From assembly GCF_900232825.1 (NCBI RefSeq), contig NZ_OCTP01000011.1, positions 583,262-647,261 on the forward strand: 64,000 bases of DNA. The letters are read 5' to 3'. The translations under genes were made by a program, and so were the position numbers. Under the pieces are notes generated by a model that was given only the letters and a program-made list of their open reading frames with translations, was not told the origin of the DNA and made no database searches. Each line of letters starts with the position of its first letter. The first letter of the stretch is position 1. Shown here piece by piece: positions 1 to 9,260 of the stretch. This DNA is from Anaerococcus sp. Marseille-P3625 (GTDB lineage Bacteria; Bacillota; Clostridia; Tissierellales; Peptoniphilaceae).

Positions 1-18
1 GTAATATAATTAAATGAC

Positions 19-2232
19 CTATATTAATTCTTTAAGTTTTTCATATAAGTTCAATAATTCGTTAATATCCATATCCATTATAGGCTCATACATAAAAGAG
101 TTTATATGAATATTTTCTGGAGTCATTATATTAACTTCATTAACTATATTAATTTGTTCTTCATTCGCAATCTGCTTATATGCATCAAATAATACCCTGG
201 TCATATTATTAGTTTTATCTACATGATTCAGAAATTCCGCTTTATCTCCTGTTTTCAAATTATTTTTCACTTTCCAATTTAGCATACCATTATAATTATT
301 AATTTTATCTAACATTATTTCCTCAGCTTTAAGTCTACAAGCCATTGATAATAAAACTTTATGCTCGAGCAAATTTAAGTTACTACTTAAGTTTTCAGTA
401 GTTTCATAAAGCTTTTCTATAACCAGATCATCCTCTTTAAACTCACTTGGTATATCAAATCTCCCTATATATTCTTTATATACTTTCCCTAAAGTTTTAA
501 AATTAATAGTTCCTGAATTTTCTTTTTTGTGTAGTAAATTAGTTAATAGCTCATAATCGCTATCATAATAATTTGAATCATTAACAGATTTATCAAAACT
601 ATATTCAATTAGATTCCTAACAAATGGTATAAGTGCAAATAAAGAATATTTATCTGGTTTAGTTTTCCATGTTATAAAAGGTTGTTTTTGATATTTCTCT
701 TCTATCAAATTTAAATCTTGTTTGTTTTCAACGATAAATCTAGATGTACGAGGTACATTGAGTCTAGAAGAAATTGTTCTATAAAAATCAAAATTATGAG
801 ATAAAATTATCATTCTAAAATTATCAATTGTTGCCATTTCATACAAATATTCTACAATAGCATACTTATTTTTATAATCAAAAGAATCTGCTATATCGTC
901 TACTATAAATAGGACTTCATTGCTTTCTTTTTTTATTTTTTCTATGTCAAATATTATATTTAACAAATATAAAGATCTTTTCTCTCCTTGACTTAACACG
1001 TCTAATTTTTCTAAATTTGATCTATCTAAGCTTGCTTGATTTTCACCCTTTTCAAATATAAACTCCACACGTGGTAGGTTTTCTCCTATTATCGCTCCCT
1101 TTAAATTTGATATTTTCATCTTATATGGAACAGTGAACCTATCTTCAAATATTTCTAAAGAACGATTCCACAATGTATTGTCTATATTGAGATTTTTAAT
1201 ATTCTCCTCTAATTCTTTATATATCTCTAATAAATCATCAAAAGATTTCTTTTCTTTCTTTAAATATGAAGTCCATAATTCTTTTTTTAAATTATCTAAA
1301 TTTTCTATTTTCAAAAACTCTATTAGTTCAGGATTGTTTTCTATTGTATCTCTTAATAATATGCCTTTTGTATCACTTAGTAACTTTTCTATCTGTTGAA
1401 ATTCTGGAATATCTTTAATTTTCCCCTCTATTTCATATATTTTCTCTTGTAGTTCATCATTATTACCAATTACTATGCTATTATTTAAATTAAGTTTATT
1501 ATCTCTTACAAAAAAATTATCTGAATCTAAATTTTTTGCAACATTCTTCAATTTTGGAAATGTGAATTGACCTTTTTCAAAAAAAGTATAACTACTGTAT
1601 ATAGTTTCAGCAGCTTCACAAAACTCTTTTATTTTATTTTGAAAACTACTGTCTTTTATTTTTTTAATTACACTATCATCAAAAATTGTAGAGTATTTAA
1701 CATTAGGTAAATACGTTTTATTTTCAGCTTCACATAATTCTTTCAAGCTTAATAAAAAACTTTTTTCACTTAAATTCATGTCAGAAACTACTGTAGGCTC
1801 TAATTCATAAATTTTTCTTCCTTGTTGTGTTTTTTCAATTTTTAATCCTGAATATTGCACTAACTTTTTTAAAAAATTATTTTTTTGCTTTAATAAAGTT
1901 GTGATAGATTTTTTTGTTTTTTCGTCTACTAATAAATCCGCTACACTACTAGATTCATAATAATTCTCAAAGCTTTTTATTACAAACACTTGCTCTTTTC
2001 TTATATCTTGTCCATCTATGCTCACATTAACTTCTGCTTTTATATCGAATATTTCATCACGTATTTCGTCAGCTTTACCATCTTGAATTTTCTTAAAAGT
2101 TTTTGCAAAAGAAGTTTTCATCAATCCATTTTTTGCATATACTGTAATCACATTTGTATTTGTAAAATCAAATTCATGGTTAAACTCATCTATTCCATAA
2201 CAATTCTTTAATTTACATTCTAGAATATCCAT
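19..2232 (-). CDS. AAA/ABC-like ATPase, putative defence or accessory protein
   Basis: This is a 737-residue cytoplasmic ATPase of the AAA_13/RloC-PrrC-like architecture. An N-terminal P-loop region (residues 32-41, YAKNGLMKTS) leads into a long coiled coil. An ABC signature (LSQGEKR, about residue 414), a Walker B (FIVDDIAD, about 442) and an H-loop (LSHNFDF, about 477) follow. The P-loop has Met where the second conserved Gly of GxGKT is expected. The C-terminal 230 residues are helical and match nothing I can name; a nuclease role cannot be shown. It lies directly downstream of a broken C5 methyltransferase at the end of the ICE operon, a usual place for anti-phage or restriction-like genes. 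The ATPase fold is clear, the function is not. Confidence 0.7.
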   Translation of the reverse strand: MDILECKLKNCYGIDEFNHEFDFTNTNVITVYAKNGLMKTSFAKTFKKIQDGKADEIRDEIFDIKAEVNVSIDGQDIRKEQVFVIKSFENYYESSSVADLLVDEKTKKSITTLLKQKNNFLKKLVQYSGLKIEKTQQGRKIYELEPTVVSDMNLSEKSFLLSLKELCEAENKTYLPNVKYSTIFDDSVIKKIKDSSFQNKIKEFCEAAETIYSSYTFFEKGQFTFPKLKNVAKNLDSDNFFVRDNKLNLNNSIVIGNNDELQEKIYEIEGKIKDIPEFQQIEKLLSDTKGILLRDTIENNPELIEFLKIENLDNLKKELWTSYLKKEKKSFDDLLEIYKELEENIKNLNIDNTLWNRSLEIFEDRFTVPYKMKISNLKGAIIGENLPRVEFIFEKGENQASLDRSNLEKLDVLSQGEKRSLYLLNIIFDIEKIKKESNEVLFIVDDIADSFDYKNKYAIVEYLYEMATIDNFRMIILSHNFDFYRTISSRLNVPRTSRFIVENKQDLNLIEEKYQKQPFITWKTKPDKYSLFALIPFVRNLIEYSFDKSVNDSNYYDSDYELLTNLLHKKENSGTINFKTLGKVYKEYIGRFDIPSEFKEDDLVIEKLYETTENLSSNLNLLEHKVLLSMACRLKAEEIMLDKINNYNGMLNWKVKNNLKTGDKAEFLNHVDKTNNMTRVLFDAYKQIANEEQINIVNEVNIMTPENIHINSFMYEPIMDMDINELLNLYEKLKELI

Positions 2233-2267
2233 ATCATATCCTCCTGTCTTTTATTTTATTATATCAT

Positions 2268-3230
2268 TCACAATAATAAATTTGCACTAACATGCATTAT
2301 TGAACTAATAATGCACATTAAAACATCAACCACAATAGAATTGCCGGCCTGCTTATATAGTTTGCTTGAAGTACAATTTTTTCTTCTTGGATGCACTTCC
2401 TCTAATTTGTCTATATCGCTATCATCAAAACCCATGAGTCTTAGGCATTCTCTTTCTGTTAAATACCTATACCTACCATTTCCAATATCTATTATTCCAG
2501 AATTAGGTACTCTCATCTGTTTTGTAGAAATAGTATATGAAAAATCTTTAATCACTTTTAGTCGACCTCTAAAACTATTATCTATGCCCTTATTTAAAAA
2601 TTTCAGCATATAAGGTTGGGTCATTGTATAAAGTTCACTTACATCCTTTTCTAAAAATTCACTTAGTGGTCTAGTTTCTTTCCTCTCCAATTTATTAAAA
2701 GAAAAGTTATTTGCTCCAAGACATGAAACAACAAATATCCTTTCTCTTTTTTGAGGTATCCCAAAGTCCATTGCATTTAAGATTTCATATTTGCTTTCAT
2801 ATCCAAGATTTTCTAGCTCTTTTAGATAAATAAAAAAGGAGTCCCTCATATTTCTATCAAGGACTCCCTTTACATTTTCCCAAATTATTCATTTAGGTTT
2901 ATCTTTCATTTCTTTTATTATTCTAATTGTTTCAAATAGTAAGCTTGATCTAGTTCCTGAGTTTTTTACTCCTCCTTGTTTTTTTCCTATTCTTGAAAAG
3001 TCTTGGCAAGGACTTCCATGCATAATTAAGTCTATCTTTTCATTAGGAACTTTATATCCTACTACTGATTTTGTTTTATAATCTTCTCCATAAAGTGCGT
3101 TGTATGATTTAACACAAGCCTTATCTATTTCTACATAATCAACTACTTCATAAGGTATCTTCAAATTAATAATAGCCTTTCTAATAGCACCTATGCCACC
3201 GAAAAGCTCTAATATCTTCACCTTATTCAT
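2268..3230 (-). pseudogene. C5-cytosine DNA methyltransferase interrupted by one in-frame TGA
   Basis: Two consecutive open segments in the same frame form one complete C5 methyltransferase of about 320 residues. The first has motif I (LELFGGIG) and the catalytic Cys motif IV (GSPCQDFS, about residue 73) and ends at TGA (2889-2891). Reading on in frame gives IIWENVKG, motif VI with its ENV. The second segment has motif VIII (QKRERIFVVS), a short target-recognition region, motif IX (RECLRLMGF) and motif X (QAGNSIVV). Only the TGA separates them; it replaces the residue before IIWENV. The gene overlaps the end of topB. It is either a recent nonsense mutation or depends on readthrough; inactive is the simplest reading. 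Confidence 0.85.
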
Positions 3231-4944
3231 TTAGATTATTCTTGTACCTATCTACAAGCTCCCTTATACTATCTTCTATTTCTCTTAAAAAGTCTTCTTT
3301 ATCTACTTCGCCAGAGCTAATCTTTGCAAGTTTCATTTCCCATTCAGAAGTTGTTTCTGCCGACTTAAACTTATCCTCTACAATCGATACAAGTCTATTG
3401 CCTTTTTCTGTTACAAGTAAATTTTTCTTATCTCTTCTTATGAGATCCTTATGGATAAGATTTTCAATAATTCCTGCTCTTGTAGCTGGTGTTCCTAAGC
3501 CTTTCCTTTCTACTTCTATATCTTTATCCAGTGATTCAATCCCTGCATTCTCCATAGCCTTTAAAAGTGTATCTTCATTATAATGACTCGGAGCTTTGGT
3601 AAATTTCTCTGATATATTTTTAGAAGTTAGCTTAATTTTATCTCCAGTCTTTATATCTGGTAATTCATTTTCTTGTCTTTCCTTTCCATAAGTCTTTAGA
3701 TATTTTGTATAACCTTCATCTATTACAGTCTTGCCACTTGCATTAAAGTTAAACTTGTCATATTCATATCTGATTTTTCTACTAGATTCCTTTAAGTTAT
3801 CCGAACATGAAGCAAGTAATTTATCCTTAATTAGATTATAAATTTTACTTTCTTTTTCAGGTAAATCTTTAGTTTTTCCAATACCTGATATAGTAGGAAT
3901 AATCGCATAGTGGTCTGTAACTTTAGAAGAATTAAAAATAGACTTAAAGTTTGATTCATTGATTTTAAAATCTTCTTCAAGTCCTTCTAATAATTCTTTC
4001 ATAGTATTATCCATGTCATCGGTTAAATACCTGCTATCTGTTCTTGGATATGTGATTAGCTTCTTTTCATACAAGCCTTGTGCTAGATTTAAAGTGTCAT
4101 TTGCTGAATATCCAAAATATTTATTTGCTTCTCTTTGTAAAGTAGTGAGATCATAAGGCTTATCTGGTTTTGTGCTTATATCTTTATCTTCTACCTCTGT
4201 AATAACTATTTCATCTTCTAGCAAGTTTAATAGTTGTTCTGCAACTTCAATTCTATCAATCCTATCTGATACAAGTTTCAATCCTTTATAAGATAGGTCA
4301 ACTGTATAATATTTTTGCTTCTTAAATAGGTTTATTTCACTATCCCTCTTAGCTATTAAATATAGAGTTGGAGTTTGTACTCTACCAACTGAATATGTTT
4401 CCTTGTAAATGCAAGAATAAAGCCTACTTAAATTCATTCCTACCAGCCAATCTGCAATAGCTCTTGCACTTGCCGATCTATATAAGTCTTCAAAGTTTTC
4501 TCCATCTTTAAGATTTCTAAAGCCATCTTCAATAGCTTTGTTTTCCATTGAAGATATCCAAAGTCTTTGAATCTTCTTCTTACATTTAGCTTGATTATAT
4601 ACAAGCCTAAAAATAAGTTCTCCCTCTCTTCCAGCATCACAAGCATTTATAACTGTGTCGATGTTCTTATCGTTTAAAAGTTTCTTTAAAACTCCATATT
4701 GTTTTTTAGTGCTTTTAGATACTTCATAAATATATTCTTCTGGAATTATAGGAAGAGTGTCTATTGTCCATTTCTTCCATTTTTCATCAATCTTATCTGG
4801 ACTTGCCATTTGAATTAAATGACCTACACACCATGAAACAATGTATCCATTCCCCTCATAATATCCGTTTTTTCTTGTTCTTGCTCCAATTACTTTTGCA
4901 ATTGTAACCGCTACACTTGGCTTTTCTGCTATTACTAATTTCAT
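3223..4944 (-). CDS. topB: DNA topoisomerase III
   Basis: This type IA topoisomerase of conjugative elements relaxes and decatenates DNA around transfer. The N-terminal TOPRIM domain starts MKLVIAEKPS and contains NACDAGREGE; the catalytic tyrosine lies in LITYPRTDSRY (about residue 300). The C-terminal zinc fingers of E. coli TopB are absent, as is usual for element-borne copies. An upstream ATG in the same frame (4956) overlaps the Shine-Dalgarno sequence; GGAGG five bases before 4944 decides for the internal start, giving 573 residues. The 3' end overlaps the start of the C5 methyltransferase gene by 8 bases. A two-hairpin leader lies just upstream. Confidence 0.93.
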   Translation of the reverse strand: MKLVIAEKPSVAVTIAKVIGARTRKNGYYEGNGYIVSWCVGHLIQMASPDKIDEKWKKWTIDTLPIIPEEYIYEVSKSTKKQYGVLKKLLNDKNIDTVINACDAGREGELIFRLVYNQAKCKKKIQRLWISSMENKAIEDGFRNLKDGENFEDLYRSASARAIADWLVGMNLSRLYSCIYKETYSVGRVQTPTLYLIAKRDSEINLFKKQKYYTVDLSYKGLKLVSDRIDRIEVAEQLLNLLEDEIVITEVEDKDISTKPDKPYDLTTLQREANKYFGYSANDTLNLAQGLYEKKLITYPRTDSRYLTDDMDNTMKELLEGLEEDFKINESNFKSIFNSSKVTDHYAIIPTISGIGKTKDLPEKESKIYNLIKDKLLASCSDNLKESSRKIRYEYDKFNFNASGKTVIDEGYTKYLKTYGKERQENELPDIKTGDKIKLTSKNISEKFTKAPSHYNEDTLLKAMENAGIESLDKDIEVERKGLGTPATRAGIIENLIHKDLIRRDKKNLLVTEKGNRLVSIVEDKFKSAETTSEWEMKLAKISSGEVDKEDFLREIEDSIRELVDRYKNNLNE

Positions 4945-4960
4945 TAATACCTCCATAAAT

Positions 4961-5030
4961 AAAAAAAGAGCGAAAGATTTCTCTCTCGCTCAAAGTTTTT
5001 CTCCCGAATATCGTATTATTTTTGGGAGAA
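4961..5030 (-). promoter_or_regulatory. Two-hairpin leader with U-tract upstream of topB
   Basis: Read leftward, a hairpin with TTCTCCC/GGGAGAA arms (5030-4999) is followed by a second with GAGCGA/TCGCTC arms (4991-4968) and seven U residues (4967-4961). The topB GGAGG lies 4-5 bases further on. The second hairpin has the form of an intrinsic terminator placed ahead of the gene, so it could end transcription of the preceding gene or act as an attenuator of topB. Confidence 0.6.
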
Positions 5031-5050
5031 TTCTATTTTCTTTTTTAACT

Positions 5051-6481
5051 TTATTTGTTTACTTTCCAATATCCATCTTTAGCACTGCCTATATACTCGA
5101 TTGTTTTTTCATCTGTGAGAATTTTTAAATCTCTTTCTATCGTGCTTACAGACACTAATAATATATGAGATAATTCAATTGTTGTTATGTTTGAATTTTC
5201 TTTCATAAGTTTCACTATCTTATTTCGTCTACCTTTTGGTTTTAACTTTTTACCGTCATTTTGACCTTCATTTTCACCCTCATTTTGCCCCTCACTTTGA
5301 CCGTCATTTTGAGTGACATTTTGGGTGTCATAATTTAAATTCTTTAAAATTGTAGTAAATGAAGATTCTGTTGACTTAAACTCTGGTTTTAATTCTTCTT
5401 TATAATTTTTTTCTGCTTCATAGGCTTCTATAATTTTTCTAAGTCCAGATCCTCTCCTTTCCATTAAATCCATCCTAGCAAATACATCCGCTATAATTGG
5501 GTTTCTTCTTATTGAAGATACGTTTAATGGATTTATATCTTGAATAAATGTACCATCATACATTCCTCCAGGAGAATATATTTCCAGTCTGTCATCATAG
5601 ATATCAACATGGACTTCACTGCCAATTACTGAGTAATCCCTGTGGATTAATGCATTGACTAGAGCTTCTTGGACTGCCCTTTCTGGATATTCTGGATATT
5701 CTATCCTAAAGACTGGACCCTTCTTCCACATTTTTTTTGAATTTCTTTTTACAAAGTCTAAAGACGCTTTTAGCAGATAAATAATGTTGCCTTCAAATTC
5801 TATATCATCTAAGGCATCCATTCTCCCATTAGCTTTAGTTAGCCCATTCCATCTAGTACAAAATACTCTTGACTGATAAACTTGATAGTCATCTGCAAAG
5901 AGTGCTCCGGCTATGGTTAGATTTCCCTCATCATTTACAAGTCCGAAAGATTTTAAATCTTTTTCTTCAAAATTTTTTTCTGTCCTATTTTTATATTCTA
6001 TGCTAAGCTCTTTAAATCTTACATCTTTTAATCTTTTCTTTGATTCTAGTGAGTCATAACTTATATGTTCTCCCTTTAAAGACAAATTAAAAAGATCAAT
6101 TCGACTTGCAGGGACACTTTGATTTCCTATTCTTTTGTAGGCTGTTCTCGTTCCTCCATCTACTACAAAATATGGAGTGTTTTTCCCAGCAAATACACTT
6201 AAAATCAATATAACTTTTCCATCAATTTCCTTTATTTCCATATCAAATTCTGGATTCGGATCCATTTTAGTTTTGATGATTTCAGAAATATTTTCGGAAA
6301 CCTCTTGATAGTCACTAAGTCCAAGAATTGTGTTATCTTCTTTTACTCCAAATATTAGCTTCCCACCTCTACCATTAGCAAAGGCTGACACAGATTTTAA
6401 CCAAGACTTTGGTTTGTTCCTTTCTAATTTTTCTTTTTTGTCATATAGATTTGTTTCTCCAAGATAGTCTTTTAAGTTCAA
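5051..6481 (-). CDS. AlbA_2 (Schlafen-like) ATP-binding transcriptional regulator
   Basis: The N-terminal AlbA_2 domain is recognised by SWLKSVSAFANGRGGKLIFG (residues 26-45 from the chosen start), and a GHKL-like segment holds QEALVNALIHRDYS. A hydrophilic linker follows with tandem four-residue repeats (NDGQ, SEGQ, NEGE, NEGQ, NDGK), then a C-terminal winged helix-turn-helix (TTIELSHILLVSVSTIERDL). This family is treated as DNA-binding regulators. A TTG at 6502 lies upstream of the Shine-Dalgarno AGGAGGG; a TTG five bases after it (6481) is the better start and gives the family-typical N-terminus. It lies between the DUF4366 protein and topB; the target genes are unknown. Confidence 0.75.
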   Translation of the reverse strand: MNLKDYLGETNLYDKKEKLERNKPKSWLKSVSAFANGRGGKLIFGVKEDNTILGLSDYQEVSENISEIIKTKMDPNPEFDMEIKEIDGKVILILSVFAGKNTPYFVVDGGTRTAYKRIGNQSVPASRIDLFNLSLKGEHISYDSLESKKRLKDVRFKELSIEYKNRTEKNFEEKDLKSFGLVNDEGNLTIAGALFADDYQVYQSRVFCTRWNGLTKANGRMDALDDIEFEGNIIYLLKASLDFVKRNSKKMWKKGPVFRIEYPEYPERAVQEALVNALIHRDYSVIGSEVHVDIYDDRLEIYSPGGMYDGTFIQDINPLNVSSIRRNPIIADVFARMDLMERRGSGLRKIIEAYEAEKNYKEELKPEFKSTESSFTTILKNLNYDTQNVTQNDGQSEGQNEGENEGQNDGKKLKPKGRRNKIVKLMKENSNITTIELSHILLVSVSTIERDLKILTDEKTIEYIGSAKDGYWKVNK

Positions 6482-6561
6482 AGTATCCCTCCTCTCTGGC
6501 AAACATTATACTTAATTATACCATATTTTTGTATTGTTTATTCGATGATAGGTATTGAGAT

Positions 6562-7422
6562 TTATAATAGTTCATCATCTTCATCTAAAGATTCTTCATG
6601 GCTTTCTTCATTGTCAGATTCATCTTCTGACTCACTAATATAATCCTCATCATCTTCTTCAAAGTCTTCCAACATTCTATCTTCTTTTGCTTTGACTACT
6701 TTAAAATAATATCCTGCTCCTATAACTCCTCCAATTACAAGTGCAACAATTAGAAATGAACCTATTCCACTTTTCTTTTCTTCTTTTACTGGAACAACTG
6801 TAGGTTCTTCTTTTTTTACTTCCTCTTTCTTGGGTTCTTCAACCTTTATAGTATTTTTATCTTCTGATTCAATCATATTAAGTAGGTCTTGCTCTCCTAC
6901 TTCTGTCAATAACCTTACATTATCTTGATTTGATGAATGATCTACTATTAGGTGCATAGTTTTTCCACTTTTAGTTTGAAATGTTAAAAATTGTCTTACA
7001 TCTACTGGATTTTCTTTATCTTTTTCTGTATCTCCACTTGGCGTAATATCTTTTCCATTCCTATCTACATTTTCAATTACTGAACCTCTTGCCTTATTTT
7101 CTTGTGTCGCAAGATTATTTACTGCCTTTGTATTACCACCTTTTACAAGTGGTGTTTTCTTTGGAATATTAGTTGAAGGCTTATTTGCTTCACTTGTATT
7201 TCCTGGTATTCTTGGAACATCTTGATAAGGAATTTCTTCTTTTGATGGTGTAAAAACATCATCTTTCAACATTTTTTCAAATTCTTCTTTTTGTGGTTCA
7301 TAGATTGATTCGTTTTGACTTTCAATCTGTCCTTCATTTGTCATAGCAAATGTAGTTGCTGGTACTGTAAATGTAAAAAGGAGTAACGCTATGGCTACTC
7401 CTCGTTTAATACTCTTATTCAT
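6562..7422 (-). CDS. DUF4366 family membrane protein of the conjugation module
   Basis: This 286-residue protein has an N-terminal signal peptide (IKRGVAIALLLFTFTVPATTFA, about residues 5-26), a Pro/Thr/Lys-rich extracytoplasmic region, one transmembrane helix (about 223-240, IGSFLIVALVIGGVIGAGYY) and a strongly acidic cytoplasmic tail (EDDEDYISESEDESDNEESH). It resembles DUF4366 proteins encoded beside topB in Tn1549/CTn elements. It follows the coiled-coil protein gene after 14 bases, so the two are probably co-transcribed and may form a surface structure for mating contact. That role is inferred from context only. Confidence 0.7.
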   Translation of the reverse strand: MNKSIKRGVAIALLLFTFTVPATTFAMTNEGQIESQNESIYEPQKEEFEKMLKDDVFTPSKEEIPYQDVPRIPGNTSEANKPSTNIPKKTPLVKGGNTKAVNNLATQENKARGSVIENVDRNGKDITPSGDTEKDKENPVDVRQFLTFQTKSGKTMHLIVDHSSNQDNVRLLTEVGEQDLLNMIESEDKNTIKVEEPKKEEVKKEEPTVVPVKEEKKSGIGSFLIVALVIGGVIGAGYYFKVVKAKEDRMLEDFEEDDEDYISESEDESDNEESHEESLDEDDELL

Positions 7423-7436
7423 TTTTCTATCCTTTC

Positions 7437-9020
7437 TTATTTTACATTTTTAAATACATAGACTGCTTTTCTAGCATTGTCCCATTCTATTGTTTGGTTT
7501 TTACCATCTTTAATATCTCCATGGCTTGCTCCAAAAGCTTTAGCAATATTTGAAATTGAAGCATGAATTCTTCCATTTATAATCACTGGCTTAACATCTG
7601 AATTGTAGACTTTTCCATCTGAATCTTTCATAACACCAGTATCAATATTTAGTCTTAATGTCTTTTTAGCTAAGATATTATTCTCTTTATTTGAGAAAAT
7701 AGCTTCACGAGTAGAGTTGTCATACTCAACATTAAAACCTAGAGTATAAGCAATATATCTTACTGGAATCATAGTTCTTCCTTGATCCACATAAGTTTTT
7801 ACATCCATATAGACTGTTGTCTTACCATCTTTATTGATAATGTTATAGAAGTTTTTGTCTACTTGGAAAACTGCAAATTCTTTTTCATCTTTAACTTGTT
7901 TTTTGCCTTGTTGTTCCTCTTGCTTTATCATCTTGTTAAGATCAAATTGATTTAGAATATTCTTGTCATCAGCTTTTAAAAGTTCGTCCCACTTTTTGTC
8001 TTGAGATTTCTCATCTTCTTTCTTCTCTTTGTTTTCTTTTTGGAGTTTTAGAAGTTCATCTAATTTCTTAGATAAGTCTTGATTTTGATTTTTATCTTTT
8101 TCATCTTTTGTTTGTTTTTCAAGTTCTTCTTTCGCTTTTTTATTTGCTTCCTCGATTAACTTCTTTGCTTCTTCAATTTTCTTATCTAACTCTTCTTTTA
8201 GCTTTTTAATTTCTTCTTCAGAAGCTTTGTGTTTTTCTTCTAGTTCTTTAATCTTCTCTTCTAATTCTTTTTTTGTATTTTCAGAAGATTCTTTTAAACT
8301 ATCAATAGTCTTTTGAAGCTCTTCAATCTTCTTAAAGCATTCTGACTTAGAATTTTCTGTTTCTTTCTTTTTATTCTCTAATTCTTTTATCTTATTATCT
8401 TTTTCATCAAGAGCTTTTTCTAAGTCCTTTATTTTATTATCTTTATCCTCAATTTCTTTAGTCTTCTTTGCAAGTTCTCCTTCTAAAGACTCGAGTTTTT
8501 CTTGCATTTCTTTGATTTTATTTTCGTTTTTGTCGGTCTTTTCTTTTTCAGATTCTAACTCCCATTTTGTAGATGAATAATCTTCTTTTAGTTTTGCATT
8601 TTCATCTTGTAATCTTTTTAATTCATCTTTAAGCTGAGTAATTTCTGCTATTAGTTCATCATTATTAGAGTTTTTAAGATCCTCTATTTCTTTATTCAAT
8701 TGAGCAATATTATTATCTTTATCTCTAATCTCTTCTTCTAGCTTAGCTTTTTCTTGTTTTAGTTTCTCTCCATTATCTTTGCAAGATTCTAACTTTTCCT
8801 TTAATTCATCTATCTTTGATTGGTCTTCTTGTTTCTTATCATTTAAGTCTTTGATCTGATTTTCTAAATCACTAATTTTACTTATAGAACTTTCTATCAC
8901 TTTTTTACTACCATCTGTATCATCAGCTTTAGCTAGTACATTAGTAGTTGAAGTTGATGTTAAAACTAATAAAAGAGCCATAAAAAAGGCTCTTAGTCTG
9001 TTCGTGTTAAATTTCTTCAT
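7437..9020 (-). CDS. Secreted coiled-coil protein with copper amine oxidase N-terminal-like domain
   Basis: The 527 residues comprise a signal peptide (about 8-31), some 300 residues of almost unbroken coiled coil rich in Lys, Glu and Leu, and a C-terminal copper-amine-oxidase-N-like domain (about 385-527; TYVDQGRTMIPVRYIAYTLG). That domain is a wall or substrate-associated module in Firmicutes; no oxidase domain is present. The gene lies in the ICE secretion module between DUF4315 and DUF4366, and its start overlaps the DUF4315 gene by 14 bases. It probably forms an extended surface fibre or spacer in the mating channel (inference). Confidence 0.72.
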   Translation of the reverse strand: MKKFNTNRLRAFFMALLLVLTSTSTTNVLAKADDTDGSKKVIESSISKISDLENQIKDLNDKKQEDQSKIDELKEKLESCKDNGEKLKQEKAKLEEEIRDKDNNIAQLNKEIEDLKNSNNDELIAEITQLKDELKRLQDENAKLKEDYSSTKWELESEKEKTDKNENKIKEMQEKLESLEGELAKKTKEIEDKDNKIKDLEKALDEKDNKIKELENKKKETENSKSECFKKIEELQKTIDSLKESSENTKKELEEKIKELEEKHKASEEEIKKLKEELDKKIEEAKKLIEEANKKAKEELEKQTKDEKDKNQNQDLSKKLDELLKLQKENKEKKEDEKSQDKKWDELLKADDKNILNQFDLNKMIKQEEQQGKKQVKDEKEFAVFQVDKNFYNIINKDGKTTVYMDVKTYVDQGRTMIPVRYIAYTLGFNVEYDNSTREAIFSNKENNILAKKTLRLNIDTGVMKDSDGKVYNSDVKPVIINGRIHASISNIAKAFGASHGDIKDGKNQTIEWDNARKAVYVFKNVK

Positions 9021-9246
9021 TATGAATGTTCTCCTTTTCTTTTAATTTTTCTTCTCTTTTTCTATCATTGATTTTCTCCATTAATTCTTCCAAGCTAATA
9101 TTGTTCCTCCTAAGAGTTACAATTATTTCTTCATTTTCAACTTGTATTTCTTCATCGCAAATTTCCTTGTATTTTGCATTTAAATCTTTCAATTTCTCTT
9201 CTATTTTTTTCTTTTTGTTTCTAATACTTATAAGCTTCCTATTCAC
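9007..9246 (-). CDS. DUF4315 family small coiled-coil protein
   Basis: A 79-residue, highly charged helical protein (VNRKLISIRNKKKKIEEKL, then LEELMEKINDRKREEKL) matches DUF4315 proteins found after the NlpC/P60 gene in this ICE family. The open frame extends upstream to 9300, but that part overlaps the end of the NlpC/P60 gene. AAGGGAG seven bases before a GTG at 9246 fixes the start. The 3' end overlaps the coiled-coil protein gene by 14 bases, pointing to translational coupling. The function is unknown. Confidence 0.72.
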   Translation of the reverse strand: MNRKLISIRNKKKKIEEKLKDLNAKYKEICDEEIQVENEEIIVTLRRNNISLEELMEKINDRKREEKLKEKENIHNEEI

Positions 9247-9260
9247 ATAATATCTCCCTT

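Noticed and set aside
2268-3230. UGA read as tryptophan (alternative genetic code) to rescue the methyltransferase
   Set aside because: UGA is used as a normal stop elsewhere (for example the XRE gene overlapping mod), and TGG serves for Trp throughout; the in-frame TGA is best taken as a mutation.
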